A stretch of 58,840 nt of DNA from CAZNFR01 sp964572225 (GTDB taxonomy: Bacteria; Bacteroidota; Bacteroidia; Bacteroidales; GCA-2748055): the NCBI GenBank assembly GCA_964572225.1, contig CAZNFR010000013.1, forward strand, positions 1 to 58,840. The letters are read 5' to 3'. The notes under the pieces were generated by a model, which saw only the letters and a program-made list of their open reading frames with translations, was not told where the DNA came from and ran no database searches. This document shows positions 43,101 through 51,138 of this stretch, in pieces. The translations under genes were made by a program, and so were the position numbers. Position 1 is the first letter of the stretch; every line of letters starts with the position of its first letter.

Positions 43101-43336
43101 TCGAGTCTGTCTGACTTGTTACTGATCGTTTCGAAGTCCTTTTTCAGACTAAAGTAATGATGAAAAAAGCCTACCTCGGAAGAAGGTCCGTTCATACTGT
43201 TTTCCCATATTACCACCATTTCACTCTTACCAACAACTCCGTTGGTTGGGGTTACAGGTCCCTGGGCTGCGACCGTCGAAACCGACATCCACACCCCTGA
43301 AAGGACCAAACCGGAATAGAATAAATATTTTCTCAT
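40199..43336 (-). CDS. Large FG-GAP/VCBS-repeat surface protein with T9SS type A sorting domain
   Basis: The ATG at 43336 begins a signal peptide (MRKYLFYSGLVLSGVW...VAAQ); the frame is open to 43393. The 1045-residue product has at least six Asp-rich Ca-binding FG-GAP motifs in its first 470 residues (for example DFDGDSKDE, DIDENGDQE, DFDGDGKRE, DVNGDGVDD). The middle, beta-rich part (about 505-770) alternates small polar and aliphatic residues (SSEEISVSTTLQKSWGISST, VNFNVNLSNT) and resembles beta-pore-forming or tube-forming regions. The C-terminus (about 965-1045) is a type A sorting domain (ISVYPNPARELLNF, GFYLYRI), so it is exported by type IX secretion and anchored on the surface. Confidence 0.88.
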   Translation of the reverse strand: MRKYLFYSGLVLSGVWMSVSTVAAQGPVTPTNGVVGKSEMVVIWENSMNGPSSEVGFFHHYFSLKKDFETISNKSDRLESYVRDTLAGNYGNRMINAVAGDFDGDSKDEYVTIIQGMDNTLSLDLARMGQQGTKSFSRSYLAPGPLSQQGVPYRGNVYTSVADLNKNGKDELVLAWVSEDDSLVITLLGLKDDSLQVVKRLAREKVVSLSENDLIGLQTSDIDENGDQELALIYYSETPAEGLYIQLYRFAANDDYSYEMQDRFLFDEDIAAGLRSNGDSFYLNLTSGDFDGDGKREFLVVLMSVAESSELIFFPIHMGDDPGTPEVDPLESFSINNEEIDRNSLFMSYEYPDIASGDVNGDGVDDILLGSSDIEVFHTTPEGGFDFISKYVDWMWGTPLSYLSLANVDNNPDNGDEIIYALNISEDINFYVVGSDANFGFSQIAYRNLGTWGKNLNSFAMVTGDFDGDMFRIGPGKKYTRTDIVQPLVILNAPPTHFDMFEDEIYDVNNCHDGASCSSYATYTAVSSEEISVSTTLQKSWGISSTISGGGSFLGASVRGYLTAEYGENFEKSTGSSQTVVISQQVTATYDDQIYATVCDYEIWEYPVYNRNGVIKGNILTLEPTLSENRWFPSKERSANGYIPKHEVGNILSYTPYTDLINPDGEDKIRGSYGTDSYDLDANTNVNFNVNLSNTFNDTEVKGRRIGVEAGASVSAWGIEVSGSARYDESQLSTHSVSVSKGLDITVHLGGVNRSIGETGYNVTPYIYWSKNGALVVDYAVRPILPEPGGTETWWSESYDRPDPSFILPWKLDPEKGLTLQDEVKRMQTKSIMFSPAEPESGDTVLIRAYVHNFSPYPTADAIPVSFYVGDPDAGGTLIKDIHGESLFFTVGLVDAQAFSEVSLRWVVPAGLPSFPRIFGVINPGGGMNEVHTFNNKGWVILGKSDAEGPVPVIGNPAGDADWISVYPNPARELLNFRPKMEISGPVSIEILDIRGRTLKIETYRAFPGTGEEFSIPVNDLDPGFYLYRIQNGEFAETGKFLRAN

Positions 43337-43368
43337 GGTTTTATCTTTTATGTGAGTATTTGTTTGCT

Positions 43369-43376
43369 CAAAAGTA
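43369..43376 (-). promoter_or_regulatory. Candidate -7 promoter element of the FG-GAP surface-protein gene
   Basis: Read leftward, TACTTTTG matches TAnnTTTG perfectly and would start transcription about 25 bases before the ATG at 43336. It lies downstream of the terminator at 43442-43461. A -33 element at the usual distance is not convincing. Confidence 0.4.
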
Positions 43377-43441
43377 GGATGACTGCTCTTCAAGGGCTAT
43401 CCCTGGTGTTGTAAATCCTGTAATCTATGTTGCATTCCTCC

Positions 43442-43461
43442 AAAACCCGGAAATATCCGGG
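43442..43461 (-). terminator. Rho-independent terminator of the hybrid regulator gene
   Basis: CCCGGA (43446-43451) and TCCGGG (43456-43461) form a perfect stem with a 4-base loop, read leftward into TTTTGG. It starts 1 base after the regulator's stop. Confidence 0.75.
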
Positions 43462-43462
43462 A

Positions 43463-46400
43463 TCAGGATACAAGTTCACCGGGGGTTTTTCCGTAGGTTT
43501 CGCGGAAACATTTGGTAAAGTAGGAGGGTGAAGTAAAGCCGGTTAAATAAGCGATTTCAGAAATGCTGCCTGCCCGGTTGCTTAGGAGTTCATAAGCCCT
43601 TTTCAACCGGTAATTCCGAATAAAGGTGCTGGCAGAGGAATCGGTGAGGGCGACCAGCTTGCGATGAAGCTGACTCCGGCTCATGCCGATCTCCCTGCCC
43701 AGTTCTTCCACACTGAATTCCTCGTTGGAGAGGTTTTCCTCAATTACCCTGATAATTTTTGCGATAAATCGTTGATCGACGCTCTGGATCTTTTCGGCTG
43801 AAGGTTGGTAAAGCATCGTTCCCGAATACTTTTTTTGTATTTCCTTCCGTAGTCTCATCAGATTTTCCATCCTCAACAGCAGTTCACGTGTGTTGAAGGG
43901 TTTTACCAGATAATCGTCGGCGCCCTGACTCAGCCCCTCGAGCCGGTCATCCTCGGAGGCTTTCGCTGTGAGGAGTACTATGGGAATATGGCTGGTCTTC
44001 TCATTTGATTTCAGGGTTCGGGTCAACTCGTTACCGTCGGCACCGGGCATCATCACATCAGAAATAATGATATCGGGAATGGTTTCCAGAGCGGTCCGTA
44101 TTCCTTCTGAGCCATCAACCGCCGTGTCAACGTAGTAATGTTCTCTCAGACAGGAATAGATAAAGTCCCTCACCTCCGCATTATCTTCCACTACCAGGAC
44201 CCTTATTCCCTCTCCGTTAAGGCTTTTGTCTTTGGGAACAGAAGGGTCCGAAGAGGGTTCGTCTTCCCGTAAATAAACATGTCCAGGGCTCAGGAACTCC
44301 TGCTTTTTATCTTTTCCTTTTTCGGGTTTTCCTTCGGGCAATTCAACCTTAAAAAAAGTTCCCGCGGAAGGATCACTGTCAACCATCACCTTCCCATTCA
44401 TGACTTTCACCAGTTCGTTAACCAGGGCGAGTCCGATTCCCGTTCCTGCAGCCACCGGATCAGGGGAGCGGTAGTATCGGTCAAATAAGTGCTTTTGCTC
44501 TTTCTCGGAGATAAATGTACCCTGATTACCCACCTCCATCATAAGGAATCTTCTTCCCTGCCTGGTAGCAATGCTTGATCCAACGAACACCTTTCCTCCT
44601 TCGGGTTCGAATTTCAGGGCGTTACCCAAAAGGTTGTTGATCAGGGTCTCCAGTTTATCCGGATCAAAGACAAACCGCTCTTCTCCATTGTGAATCTGTA
44701 GCTCCATGGTGATGTTTCGGGATTCTGCCAGGGAATGAAAGGAATTAACCCGCTTGAGGATAAAACGGTGAACCTCCTCTTCCTGGTAGTGGACTTCGGT
44801 TCTTCCAGAATCCAGCCGGGAAAGCTCCAGAATTTCATTAACAAGATGAAGAAGTCTTCGGGCATTTCGTTCAATCAGCGACAGCACCTGGGTATGGGGT
44901 GCAAGCTCTGCTTTCTTCCTGAGCTCGTAGACCGGACTCAGGATCAGGGTGAGAGGAGTACGGAACTCGTGAGATATATTGGCAAAGAACCGGTCTTTCA
45001 TCCGGTCAACCTCCTTTTCTTTGTTTAGAAGCTGGCGATTCTTGCGTGAACGAAGGTAAAAGAGTGAGATCAGAGCCAGGCCGGTGATCGAGGTCAAAAT
45101 CAGGATCAGCCACAAATTCCTCCGGTTTACCTCTGCCAGTTCCTTTTGTTGTTGAAGGCCCTCCACCTTTTCCTCCATCTGCTCCACTTCATACTGGTAA
45201 TTGAGACTTGCCAGCCTATCGGACATTTCGGCCCGCAACAGGGTGTCATGATACTGGCTGTAGTTTTTATAGGCTGAAAGGGCCCCGGGATAATCACCTG
45301 TCTTCTCCAGGCTCTTAGACAGGTATAACCATGCATCCCTGAGTCCGTTGGGATCTTCCACCTCCGAAAGCAGGGGAATGGATGCCCTGAGTTTTTCAGA
45401 GGCCACAGAATACTCCTCAAGGCTGTAAAGGGATTTTCCCTCACCCAGGGTATTGGAGGCAATAAATTTACCGTCGCTGGCCTCCCGACTTTTCACCATC
45501 CCTTCTCTAAAAAGTTTCAAACTCTCCTCATAATCTCCCAGGTTGTAATAAAGGTTCGCAAGCGAGTAGAGTGTTTTAATTTCTTCCGGCAGAAACCCGC
45601 CTTTTCTACTGACCTCCAAAGCAAGGGAAAGGTTTTGTAAACTGAGTGAATCATTCTCCAGCTCCATATGAATATCTCCAATGAAACGAAGGGCAACACT
45701 CACAAATTTCTGGTTATCGTCTTCCCGGTAATGAGCCAGGACCTCCTCCATCACCTCCAGGCTCTTATCATACTCCCCAAGAATATTGTAGAGATCGGCC
45801 ATATTATTGAGCGTGAAGATCTCCCAGTTCCGGTTTTCCAGATTGCGGAAAATCCGCAAAGCCTCTAATCCCCGGGACATGGCCTGACTATAGTCACCCA
45901 TATCCTTATATATCCCGATGGTAAGATATCTGCTGGCCGCATAACCCATGGAATCAGCATTTTCCATGAATATTTCCCCTGCCCTGTTCGCGTAGTAAAT
46001 GGCCGAATCAAACCTTCCAAGTTCGTAGTTGACATTTCCCAGATTATACATCACCGAAGCGGAAATCTCATAATCTCCAACAAATTCCTCATTTACCCGG
46101 TATGCCTGAGCATAACTATAAGCTGCACTGTCTTTGATCCCCATATGAAAGTAAATATTACCGACCCTTTCCCATGCACGGGCCAGGCCCAGCATATGTC
46201 CGGAACGCCCGGCCACCTCCCGTAACCGATCGAAATAATCCAGTCCTTTGCGTCCGTCCGTATACGTAGCCAAATCACACAAAGAAACAAGAATGTCCAC
46301 TCGGGCAGAATCATCATTAGCCCGGGAAAGGTCTTTCAACAGCACCGATTCACGATCCTCCTGAGAAAAAACCAGTGCACCTGAATTCAAAAGAAATGCA

Positions 46401-46489
46401 GCAAGAATGAGGCTAAACCGGATCAAATCTGCATAGCATGCCCTGAACTTGGTAAAGGTCATAATCTGAAAACTTTCATATTCATCCAA
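43463..46489 (-). CDS. Hybrid two-component protein: TPR sensor, histidine kinase, receiver, AraC output
   Basis: The protein has up to 1008 residues. A signal peptide or membrane segment is followed by at least seven TPR-like units (about 60-420), a coiled coil, a membrane helix (about 465-483, LWLILILTSITGLALISLFYL), HisKA (FANISHEFRTPLTLIL), HATPase (NLLGNALKFEPEGG, GTGIGLALVNEL), a receiver (ISDVMMPGADG, LVKPF) and an AraC-type domain (EELGREIGMSRSQLHRKL, IAYLTGFTSPSYFTKCF). It senses in the periplasm and controls transcription itself, like the hybrid regulators that govern Bacteroidota surface genes. An ATG at 46462 gives a more typical signal peptide. It probably regulates the FG-GAP/CotH genes downstream. 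Confidence 0.93.
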   Translation of the reverse strand: MDEYESFQIMTFTKFRACYADLIRFSLILAAFLLNSGALVFSQEDRESVLLKDLSRANDDSARVDILVSLCDLATYTDGRKGLDYFDRLREVAGRSGHMLGLARAWERVGNIYFHMGIKDSAAYSYAQAYRVNEEFVGDYEISASVMYNLGNVNYELGRFDSAIYYANRAGEIFMENADSMGYAASRYLTIGIYKDMGDYSQAMSRGLEALRIFRNLENRNWEIFTLNNMADLYNILGEYDKSLEVMEEVLAHYREDDNQKFVSVALRFIGDIHMELENDSLSLQNLSLALEVSRKGGFLPEEIKTLYSLANLYYNLGDYEESLKLFREGMVKSREASDGKFIASNTLGEGKSLYSLEEYSVASEKLRASIPLLSEVEDPNGLRDAWLYLSKSLEKTGDYPGALSAYKNYSQYHDTLLRAEMSDRLASLNYQYEVEQMEEKVEGLQQQKELAEVNRRNLWLILILTSITGLALISLFYLRSRKNRQLLNKEKEVDRMKDRFFANISHEFRTPLTLILSPVYELRKKAELAPHTQVLSLIERNARRLLHLVNEILELSRLDSGRTEVHYQEEEVHRFILKRVNSFHSLAESRNITMELQIHNGEERFVFDPDKLETLINNLLGNALKFEPEGGKVFVGSSIATRQGRRFLMMEVGNQGTFISEKEQKHLFDRYYRSPDPVAAGTGIGLALVNELVKVMNGKVMVDSDPSAGTFFKVELPEGKPEKGKDKKQEFLSPGHVYLREDEPSSDPSVPKDKSLNGEGIRVLVVEDNAEVRDFIYSCLREHYYVDTAVDGSEGIRTALETIPDIIISDVMMPGADGNELTRTLKSNEKTSHIPIVLLTAKASEDDRLEGLSQGADDYLVKPFNTRELLLRMENLMRLRKEIQKKYSGTMLYQPSAEKIQSVDQRFIAKIIRVIEENLSNEEFSVEELGREIGMSRSQLHRKLVALTDSSASTFIRNYRLKRAYELLSNRAGSISEIAYLTGFTSPSYFTKCFRETYGKTPGELVS

Positions 46490-46823
46490 AATACGACTAA
46501 GCTCGAAGTAATCTTGTTAAGATAGGGTTAAAACACTATTCAGGACAGGGTTCATGGTCGGCCTTTAGCCAGTTTCCATCGGAAAGGGACCATGACCCCT
46601 CCCGCTTCAACCATATTTGAACGCACCGGCTTCTCAAAGATAAGCCTTGCTTCAGCCTGCCCCAGAACAATTTCTAGTATACTTAAAAGCCTGTGGAAAA
46701 AACAGTATTGATCCATAATGTGGTCATCACTATACAGAATAAGTATCTGGTAAAATCCCGCCCGAAGCTTTTGTACACCGGTCATATTAGCTATCTTGCA
46801 AAGTATTCTAAATTTCACCTCCC
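46490..46823. other. Divergent intergenic region (334 bases) without a convincing gene
   Basis: It separates the leftward hybrid regulator from the rightward hydrolase and must hold both promoters. An 88-codon minus-strand open frame (46552-46818) fills much of it, but its product resembles no family and its start touches the hydrolase start. TAAATTTC shortly before the hydrolase ATG is near the -7 consensus but would leave almost no leader. No clear operator or RNA was seen. Confidence 0.5.
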
Positions 46824-47909
46824 ATGAACAGAAAGAACGGTTTATTTATCATCCTGTATTTGTGGATATTCGCCCCGGTCGCCCTGATGGCCCAGCCGGA
46901 AAACGGTGATGGCATAGAATCCATAAACGAAAGGCTTACCAATCTCAATCATCGGCTTGATCAACTGGAGAAATCCATCGATGATCTCCTCTGGTACCAG
47001 AAGGTGGGCGATGTGGCCGAAATTGATAAAGTGTATATTTACGGACCTCCCCTTCACCCCGAACAGGAACCTAATCCCACCGCACAGGGTGCCGGAAATC
47101 CGGTGAAATTCTGGTCCTATGTTTTTGTCCCCAAAACCCTGGATCCCTCAAAGAAATACCCCCTTATCGTTTTTCCCCACGGGGGAGTTCATGCCAATTT
47201 TGACACCTATTACACCCATATCATCCGCGAGCTGATGGCTCAGGAATATGTGGTGGTGGCTGCCGAGTACCGGGGTAGTACCGGCTATGGCCGAAGTATG
47301 TACGAGAAAATAGACTACGGAGGAAGGGAGATTGCCGATGTTAAGGCGAGCCGTGATTTTATAGTGGAAAACTGTGATTTTATCGATCCCAACAGGATCG
47401 GGATTATAGGATGGAGTCATGGCGGACTCCTGGCTTTGATGAATGTATTTGACTATCCCCAAAGCTACAAGGTAGCCTACGCCGGGGTTCCGGTAAGCGA
47501 CCTCATCGCCAGGATGGGTTATAAAACCCAGGGATACAGAGATTTGTACTCGGCAGATTACCACATTGGAAAAACTGCCTACGAGAATGTGGATGAATAC
47601 CGGCGCCGCTCTCCGGCCTGGAATGCTGAAAAACTCAAAACACCCCTGCTTATTCATACCAACACCAACGATGCGGATGTTAATGTGCTTGAAGTGGAGC
47701 ACCTGATCAAGTCCCTCAAAGCTGCAGATAAAGATTTCGAATACAAGATCTATGAGGAAATTCCGGGCGGACATTCTTTCAACCGCATGGATACAAAAAT
47801 TGCCAGGGAGATCCGGCTTGAAATTTATCAGTTTCTCTATCCCTATCTCTCCCCTCCGGTAAAATTCAATAATCTTAAAGATCTGGAAAAAGCATCCTAT
47901 AAATTTTAA
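46824..47909 (+). CDS. Exported prolyl-oligopeptidase-like alpha/beta hydrolase
   Basis: The 361-residue protein has a signal peptide (MNRKNGLFIILYLWIFAPVALMAQ cleavage region), a short coiled coil (about 32-55) and an alpha/beta-hydrolase of the peptidase S9 type. The nucleophile elbow is GWSHGG (Ser in GxSxG), the likely Asp is in NTNDADVNV and the likely His is in PGGHSFN. There is no beta-propeller, so it resembles acyl-peptide hydrolase-like esterases. It is probably periplasmic and acts on small esters or peptides. The next gene, a Gfo/Idh/MocA oxidoreductase, starts 4 bases after its stop, so the two form an operon, perhaps for glycoside or ester breakdown. Confidence 0.88.
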   Translation: MNRKNGLFIILYLWIFAPVALMAQPENGDGIESINERLTNLNHRLDQLEKSIDDLLWYQKVGDVAEIDKVYIYGPPLHPEQEPNPTAQGAGNPVKFWSYVFVPKTLDPSKKYPLIVFPHGGVHANFDTYYTHIIRELMAQEYVVVAAEYRGSTGYGRSMYEKIDYGGREIADVKASRDFIVENCDFIDPNRIGIIGWSHGGLLALMNVFDYPQSYKVAYAGVPVSDLIARMGYKTQGYRDLYSADYHIGKTAYENVDEYRRRSPAWNAEKLKTPLLIHTNTNDADVNVLEVEHLIKSLKAADKDFEYKIYEEIPGGHSFNRMDTKIAREIRLEIYQFLYPYLSPPVKFNNLKDLEKASYKF

Positions 47910-47913
47910 ATTC

Positions 47914-49107
47914 ATGACAAAACAGCTAAAAGCAGGAATTATCGGACTTGGATATATAAGTCCCAGTCACATTGAAGCCATCCGAAGAACAGGGATAGCC
48001 GGGGTATATGGTTGTACCGATGTTAGTCCTGATCTGGCCGTTGAAAAGGCATCAAAATACCGGATACCCAAAGTTTATAAGGATGCCGTGGAGATGATCC
48101 ATGATCCGGAGATTGACGTTATTCACAATTGCACCCCCAACTATCTGCATAAGGAATATAATGCCATGGCCATTAAGGCGGGAAAGCACCTTTTTTCGGA
48201 GAAACCCCTGGCCAGAAGCACTGCCGAGTCTGCAGAACTGCTGGATCTGTTGAAAGAGAATCCTGAGGTGGTGAGCGCGGTTAATTTCAATTATCGGATG
48301 AATCCCCTCGTTCAGGACATGAGAGTCAGGATCGCCAATAATGAGATTGGAAGACCCAGGCTGGTGCATGGCTCCTACCTTCAGGACTGGCTTCTGAAGG
48401 AAAGCGATTATAGCTGGAGGCTTGAAAAGGATATTAGCGGCGAATCCAATACCATCGCAGATATCGGATCACACTGGATGGACATTGTTCAACATGTGCT
48501 GGGAGCCAGGATAAACGCCGTGTTGGCAAATCTCATTACCAATGTGCCTGTCCGCAAAAAACCCACTGCCCGTGTAGAGGCGTTTGCTACAGGGAACGAA
48601 GGAAAAACCACAGATATTAAGGTTGAGGTGGAAGATTTCGCCTCGGTAATGTTCACCATGGACAATGGCACGCAGGGATTATTTTATGTGTCTCAGGTGA
48701 GTGCAGGCAGGAAATGCTATCTCAATTTCGAGATCAATGGGGAAAAATCCAGTTTCTACTGGAACCAGGAGAATGCAGATCAGATGTGGATTGGGCATCG
48801 CGACCGTCCCAATGAATTATTGCACCGGAACCCTGGATTCATGGACCCTTCCGTAAGAGATTACACCTTCCTTGCCGCAGGCCACCCGGAAGGTTGGAAC
48901 GATGCCATGACCAATAATGTTAAGGAATTCTACTCCTTCATTCTGGATGGAAAAAAACCGGGTAAGGATTCCCATAATTTTGCCGGATTCGAGGAAGCTC
49001 ATTACATTCTGGTCCTTATCGAAGCCATACTGGAAAGTCATAAAAAACAACAATGGGTCAGAATAGTCAACTCCCTTCCCTCTTCCCCAGGGATTGAGCC
49101 CTCCTGA
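47914..49107 (+). CDS. Gfo/Idh/MocA-family NAD(P)-dependent oxidoreductase
   Basis: The 397-residue cytosolic enzyme begins with the Rossmann motif GIIGLGYISPSH and has NCTPNYLHKEYNAMAI and the family lysine motif FSEKPLARS, then the C-terminal alpha/beta domain with ADIGSHWMDIVQH carrying the likely active-site His. Members oxidise or epimerise sugars, inositols and glycosides. The NADP preference and substrate are unknown. It is coupled to the upstream hydrolase (4-base gap). Its last 41 bases overlap the 3' end of the convergent NAD(P)H oxidoreductase gene. Confidence 0.91.
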   Translation: MTKQLKAGIIGLGYISPSHIEAIRRTGIAGVYGCTDVSPDLAVEKASKYRIPKVYKDAVEMIHDPEIDVIHNCTPNYLHKEYNAMAIKAGKHLFSEKPLARSTAESAELLDLLKENPEVVSAVNFNYRMNPLVQDMRVRIANNEIGRPRLVHGSYLQDWLLKESDYSWRLEKDISGESNTIADIGSHWMDIVQHVLGARINAVLANLITNVPVRKKPTARVEAFATGNEGKTTDIKVEVEDFASVMFTMDNGTQGLFYVSQVSAGRKCYLNFEINGEKSSFYWNQENADQMWIGHRDRPNELLHRNPGFMDPSVRDYTFLAAGHPEGWNDAMTNNVKEFYSFILDGKKPGKDSHNFAGFEEAHYILVLIEAILESHKKQQWVRIVNSLPSSPGIEPS

Positions 49108-49651
49108 GCCAATGGTTTACTTTTTTCTCCCTTGCTTTTTTTACAGGGCCCAGGGATTTTATCCTCACGGGTTTAAATCCGCAAAACCTCAGGGTTGCCT
49201 GCTTCATTGCCTTGTGTCCGGGAGCCCCCTGAATAAGATGATAATACCATATTGGAGTATCCATCGTTACAAAAATCCGGGCCGATTTACCCTGCATCAG
49301 CTTTTCCCAGTTCAGGATACCGGGCTTAAAAGCAAAGGCAAATCCCGGCCAAAGGACCTTATCGATGAAACCCTTGAATAATGCCGGATAGGTTCCCCAC
49401 CAGTTAGGATAAATAAAAACAATATGGTCTGCCCAGTTGAATAATCGCTGCGAATGAAGGATATCCTCCTCCAACTCCTCGGTTCTCTTATACCCCTTAA
49501 AGAGGATGGGCTCAAAATCCAGTTCCCTTACAATGATCTCCTTTACTTCGGCCCCGGACGATTCAGCCCCTTTCCTGTAGTTTTGAAGGATCAGACTGCT
49601 GAGGCTGTCTTTATTTGGATGTCCCAGAACCAGGAGAATATGCTTACTCAT
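49067..49651 (-). CDS. NAD(P)H-dependent flavin oxidoreductase (NQO1/KefF/MdaB-like)
   Basis: The 194-residue flavodoxin-like-fold protein has LLVLGHPNKDSLSS at the N-terminus, HIVFIYPNWWGTYPALFKGFIDKV (FMN/FAD-contact block, shown in part) and VTMDTPIWYY. These are marks of the quinone-reductase/KefF family that makes two-electron reductions of quinones. It overlaps the upstream AlkD-like gene by ATGA (49648-49651), so the pair is cotranscribed, and its end overlaps the end of the convergent oxidoreductase gene. The residue block quoted is a reading of positions about 73-96. Confidence 0.88.
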   Translation of the reverse strand: MSKHILLVLGHPNKDSLSSLILQNYRKGAESSGAEVKEIIVRELDFEPILFKGYKRTEELEEDILHSQRLFNWADHIVFIYPNWWGTYPALFKGFIDKVLWPGFAFAFKPGILNWEKLMQGKSARIFVTMDTPIWYYHLIQGAPGHKAMKQATLRFCGFKPVRIKSLGPVKKAREKKVNHWLRRAQSLGKREGS

Positions 49652-50334
49652 TTCCTGCCTTTCTTTCGGTTGATTACTTTTAATGCCTCATTTCGGCTGA
49701 GGGTGCTGAGAGGAGTTTGATTCACATACCTGCTCACCTCATCCGCATCGGTCTTGGAATACTCTCTCAGTATCCATCCAATCGCTTTCCGAATGAAAAA
49801 CTCCCTGTTATCCTTTAGAAAATCAATATTACGGTATAAAAGTTTAAGATCTGTATCCTTCTTGTATTTGAGCTGAAACAGCAGGGAGGTTCGTTGAAGC
49901 CAGATGTTGCCGGAATCAAGCCATTTCCGGTTACGACAGGGAATTTCCTCCGGAAATTTCCTCATTAACTTACCCATATGAACCGCTGAAAGGTAATCAA
50001 CACTGTCCCACCAGCTATGGGTAAGGATCAGCTCTTCTGTGAAATCGATGATCTCAACCCCCGAGTTTTTAAGCTGTCGTTCCAGGATCTCCATGCCAAA
50101 ATAATGAAGTTCACGCCAGGGCTGATTCCACAACTCTTTTACAATAATTGCCAGTTCGTCGGGATCCGGATACCCGTTCTCCCTGAGAAAATCTTTTTGA
50201 AGTTCTTTCCTGAGCGGTGAGGGCAATCCGAAAAATTCAAATTTATTCCTCATGTAGGATTTCATCCGGATTGCCTGAGCAGGATTTTCATTTGAACGGA
50301 ATAATTCGGATATTGTGACTGTATAGGGCTTCAT
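49648..50334 (-). CDS. AlkD-like DNA alkylation repair protein
   Basis: The 228-residue all-helical protein has the HEAT-repeat pattern of AlkC/AlkD DNA glycosylases: MKSYMRNKFEFFGLPSPLRK, LWNQPWRELHYFGMEIL, THSWWDSVDYLSA, WLQRTSLLFQL and FFIRKAIGWILREYSK. AlkD removes bulky N3- and N7-alkyl purines without base flipping. The Trp-Asp pair of THSWWDSVD is where the catalytic Asp of AlkD lies. It starts at the ATG at 50334, divergent from the SDR gene by only 27 bases, and is translationally coupled to the flavin oxidoreductase gene. Confidence 0.9.
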   Translation of the reverse strand: MKPYTVTISELFRSNENPAQAIRMKSYMRNKFEFFGLPSPLRKELQKDFLRENGYPDPDELAIIVKELWNQPWRELHYFGMEILERQLKNSGVEIIDFTEELILTHSWWDSVDYLSAVHMGKLMRKFPEEIPCRNRKWLDSGNIWLQRTSLLFQLKYKKDTDLKLLYRNIDFLKDNREFFIRKAIGWILREYSKTDADEVSRYVNQTPLSTLSRNEALKVINRKKGRK

Positions 50335-50361
50335 GATCTCAAGAATTCCTAAAGGTACGAA

Positions 50362-51138
50362 ATGGATCTAAAACTAAAAGACAAAAGTTTTCTAATCTGC
50401 GGAGCCAGCAGCGGATTCGGTTTTGCAGTGGCACAGACCCTGCTTCACGAAGGAGCACGAATCTATGCAGTTTCCAGAAGCGGCACCGATCCGGCAATAT
50501 ACGGAGGAGGGAAGGAGAACAAACTGGTACTTGTTCAGGCAGACCTCACCCAGCCCGGTGCGATCAGCACCCTGGCCGGACAAATAAATTTCCACTCTCT
50601 CAGTGGTGCATTTATCAATGCGGGAGGACCCCCTGCCAAATCTTTCCTGGAAACCATCCCGGAAGATTGGGACGAGGCGTACCGGACTTTGCTGAGGTGG
50701 AAGGTTGAGCTCGCAAAGGAACTAACCCGAGCTTTTCTGGAAAATAACTATGGACGTCTTGTATTCCTGGAAAGCATGTCGGTAAAACAACCCATCAACA
50801 GTCTGGTTCTCAGCAACTCCCTCAGATTGGCGGTTGTGGGATTTGTAAAGTCTCTGTCCAACGATATTGCAGACCGCGGGGTTACCTTAAACATCCTGGC
50901 CCCGGGCTATCACGAGACCTCTGCCGTGGATCGTATATTGAAAAAGAAAGCGGAGCAGGGAAACTCGGATTTGGAAACTGCGAAAGGAAAGATCATCTCG
51001 GAGATTCCGGTCAGAAAAATGGGTTCAACAGAGGATCTGGCCTCTCTGGCCTGCTGGCTGCTGTCGGAAAGTTCGCGTTTCCTCACTGGACAAACCATCA
51101 GCGTTGACGGGGGAAGTGTGAAAGGAGTGTTTGGATAG
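50362..51138 (+). CDS. Short-chain dehydrogenase/reductase-like protein lacking the YxxxK motif
   Basis: The 258-residue Rossmann protein starts DLKLKDKSFLICGASSGFG (cofactor glycine motif) and has NAGGPPAKSF, FLESMSVKQP with the Ser, and the C-terminal block FLTGQTISVDGGSVKG. Where classical SDRs have the catalytic Tyr-x-x-x-Lys, this protein reads LVLSNSLRLAVVGF, so both catalytic residues are replaced. A recognisable SDR subfamily shares the SNxxR pattern and is annotated as FabG-like, but activity is uncertain. It is a single gene, divergent from the AlkD-like gene, and its stop abuts a minus-strand terminator. Confidence 0.88.
   Translation: MDLKLKDKSFLICGASSGFGFAVAQTLLHEGARIYAVSRSGTDPAIYGGGKENKLVLVQADLTQPGAISTLAGQINFHSLSGAFINAGGPPAKSFLETIPEDWDEAYRTLLRWKVELAKELTRAFLENNYGRLVFLESMSVKQPINSLVLSNSLRLAVVGFVKSLSNDIADRGVTLNILAPGYHETSAVDRILKKKAEQGNSDLETAKGKIISEIPVRKMGSTEDLASLACWLLSESSRFLTGQTISVDGGSVKGVFG

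Noticed and set aside
46552..46818. 88-codon minus-strand frame in the 46490-46823 gap
   Set aside because: No recognisable family, and its start touches the hydrolase gene start. Kept only as a note; comparison with relatives would decide.
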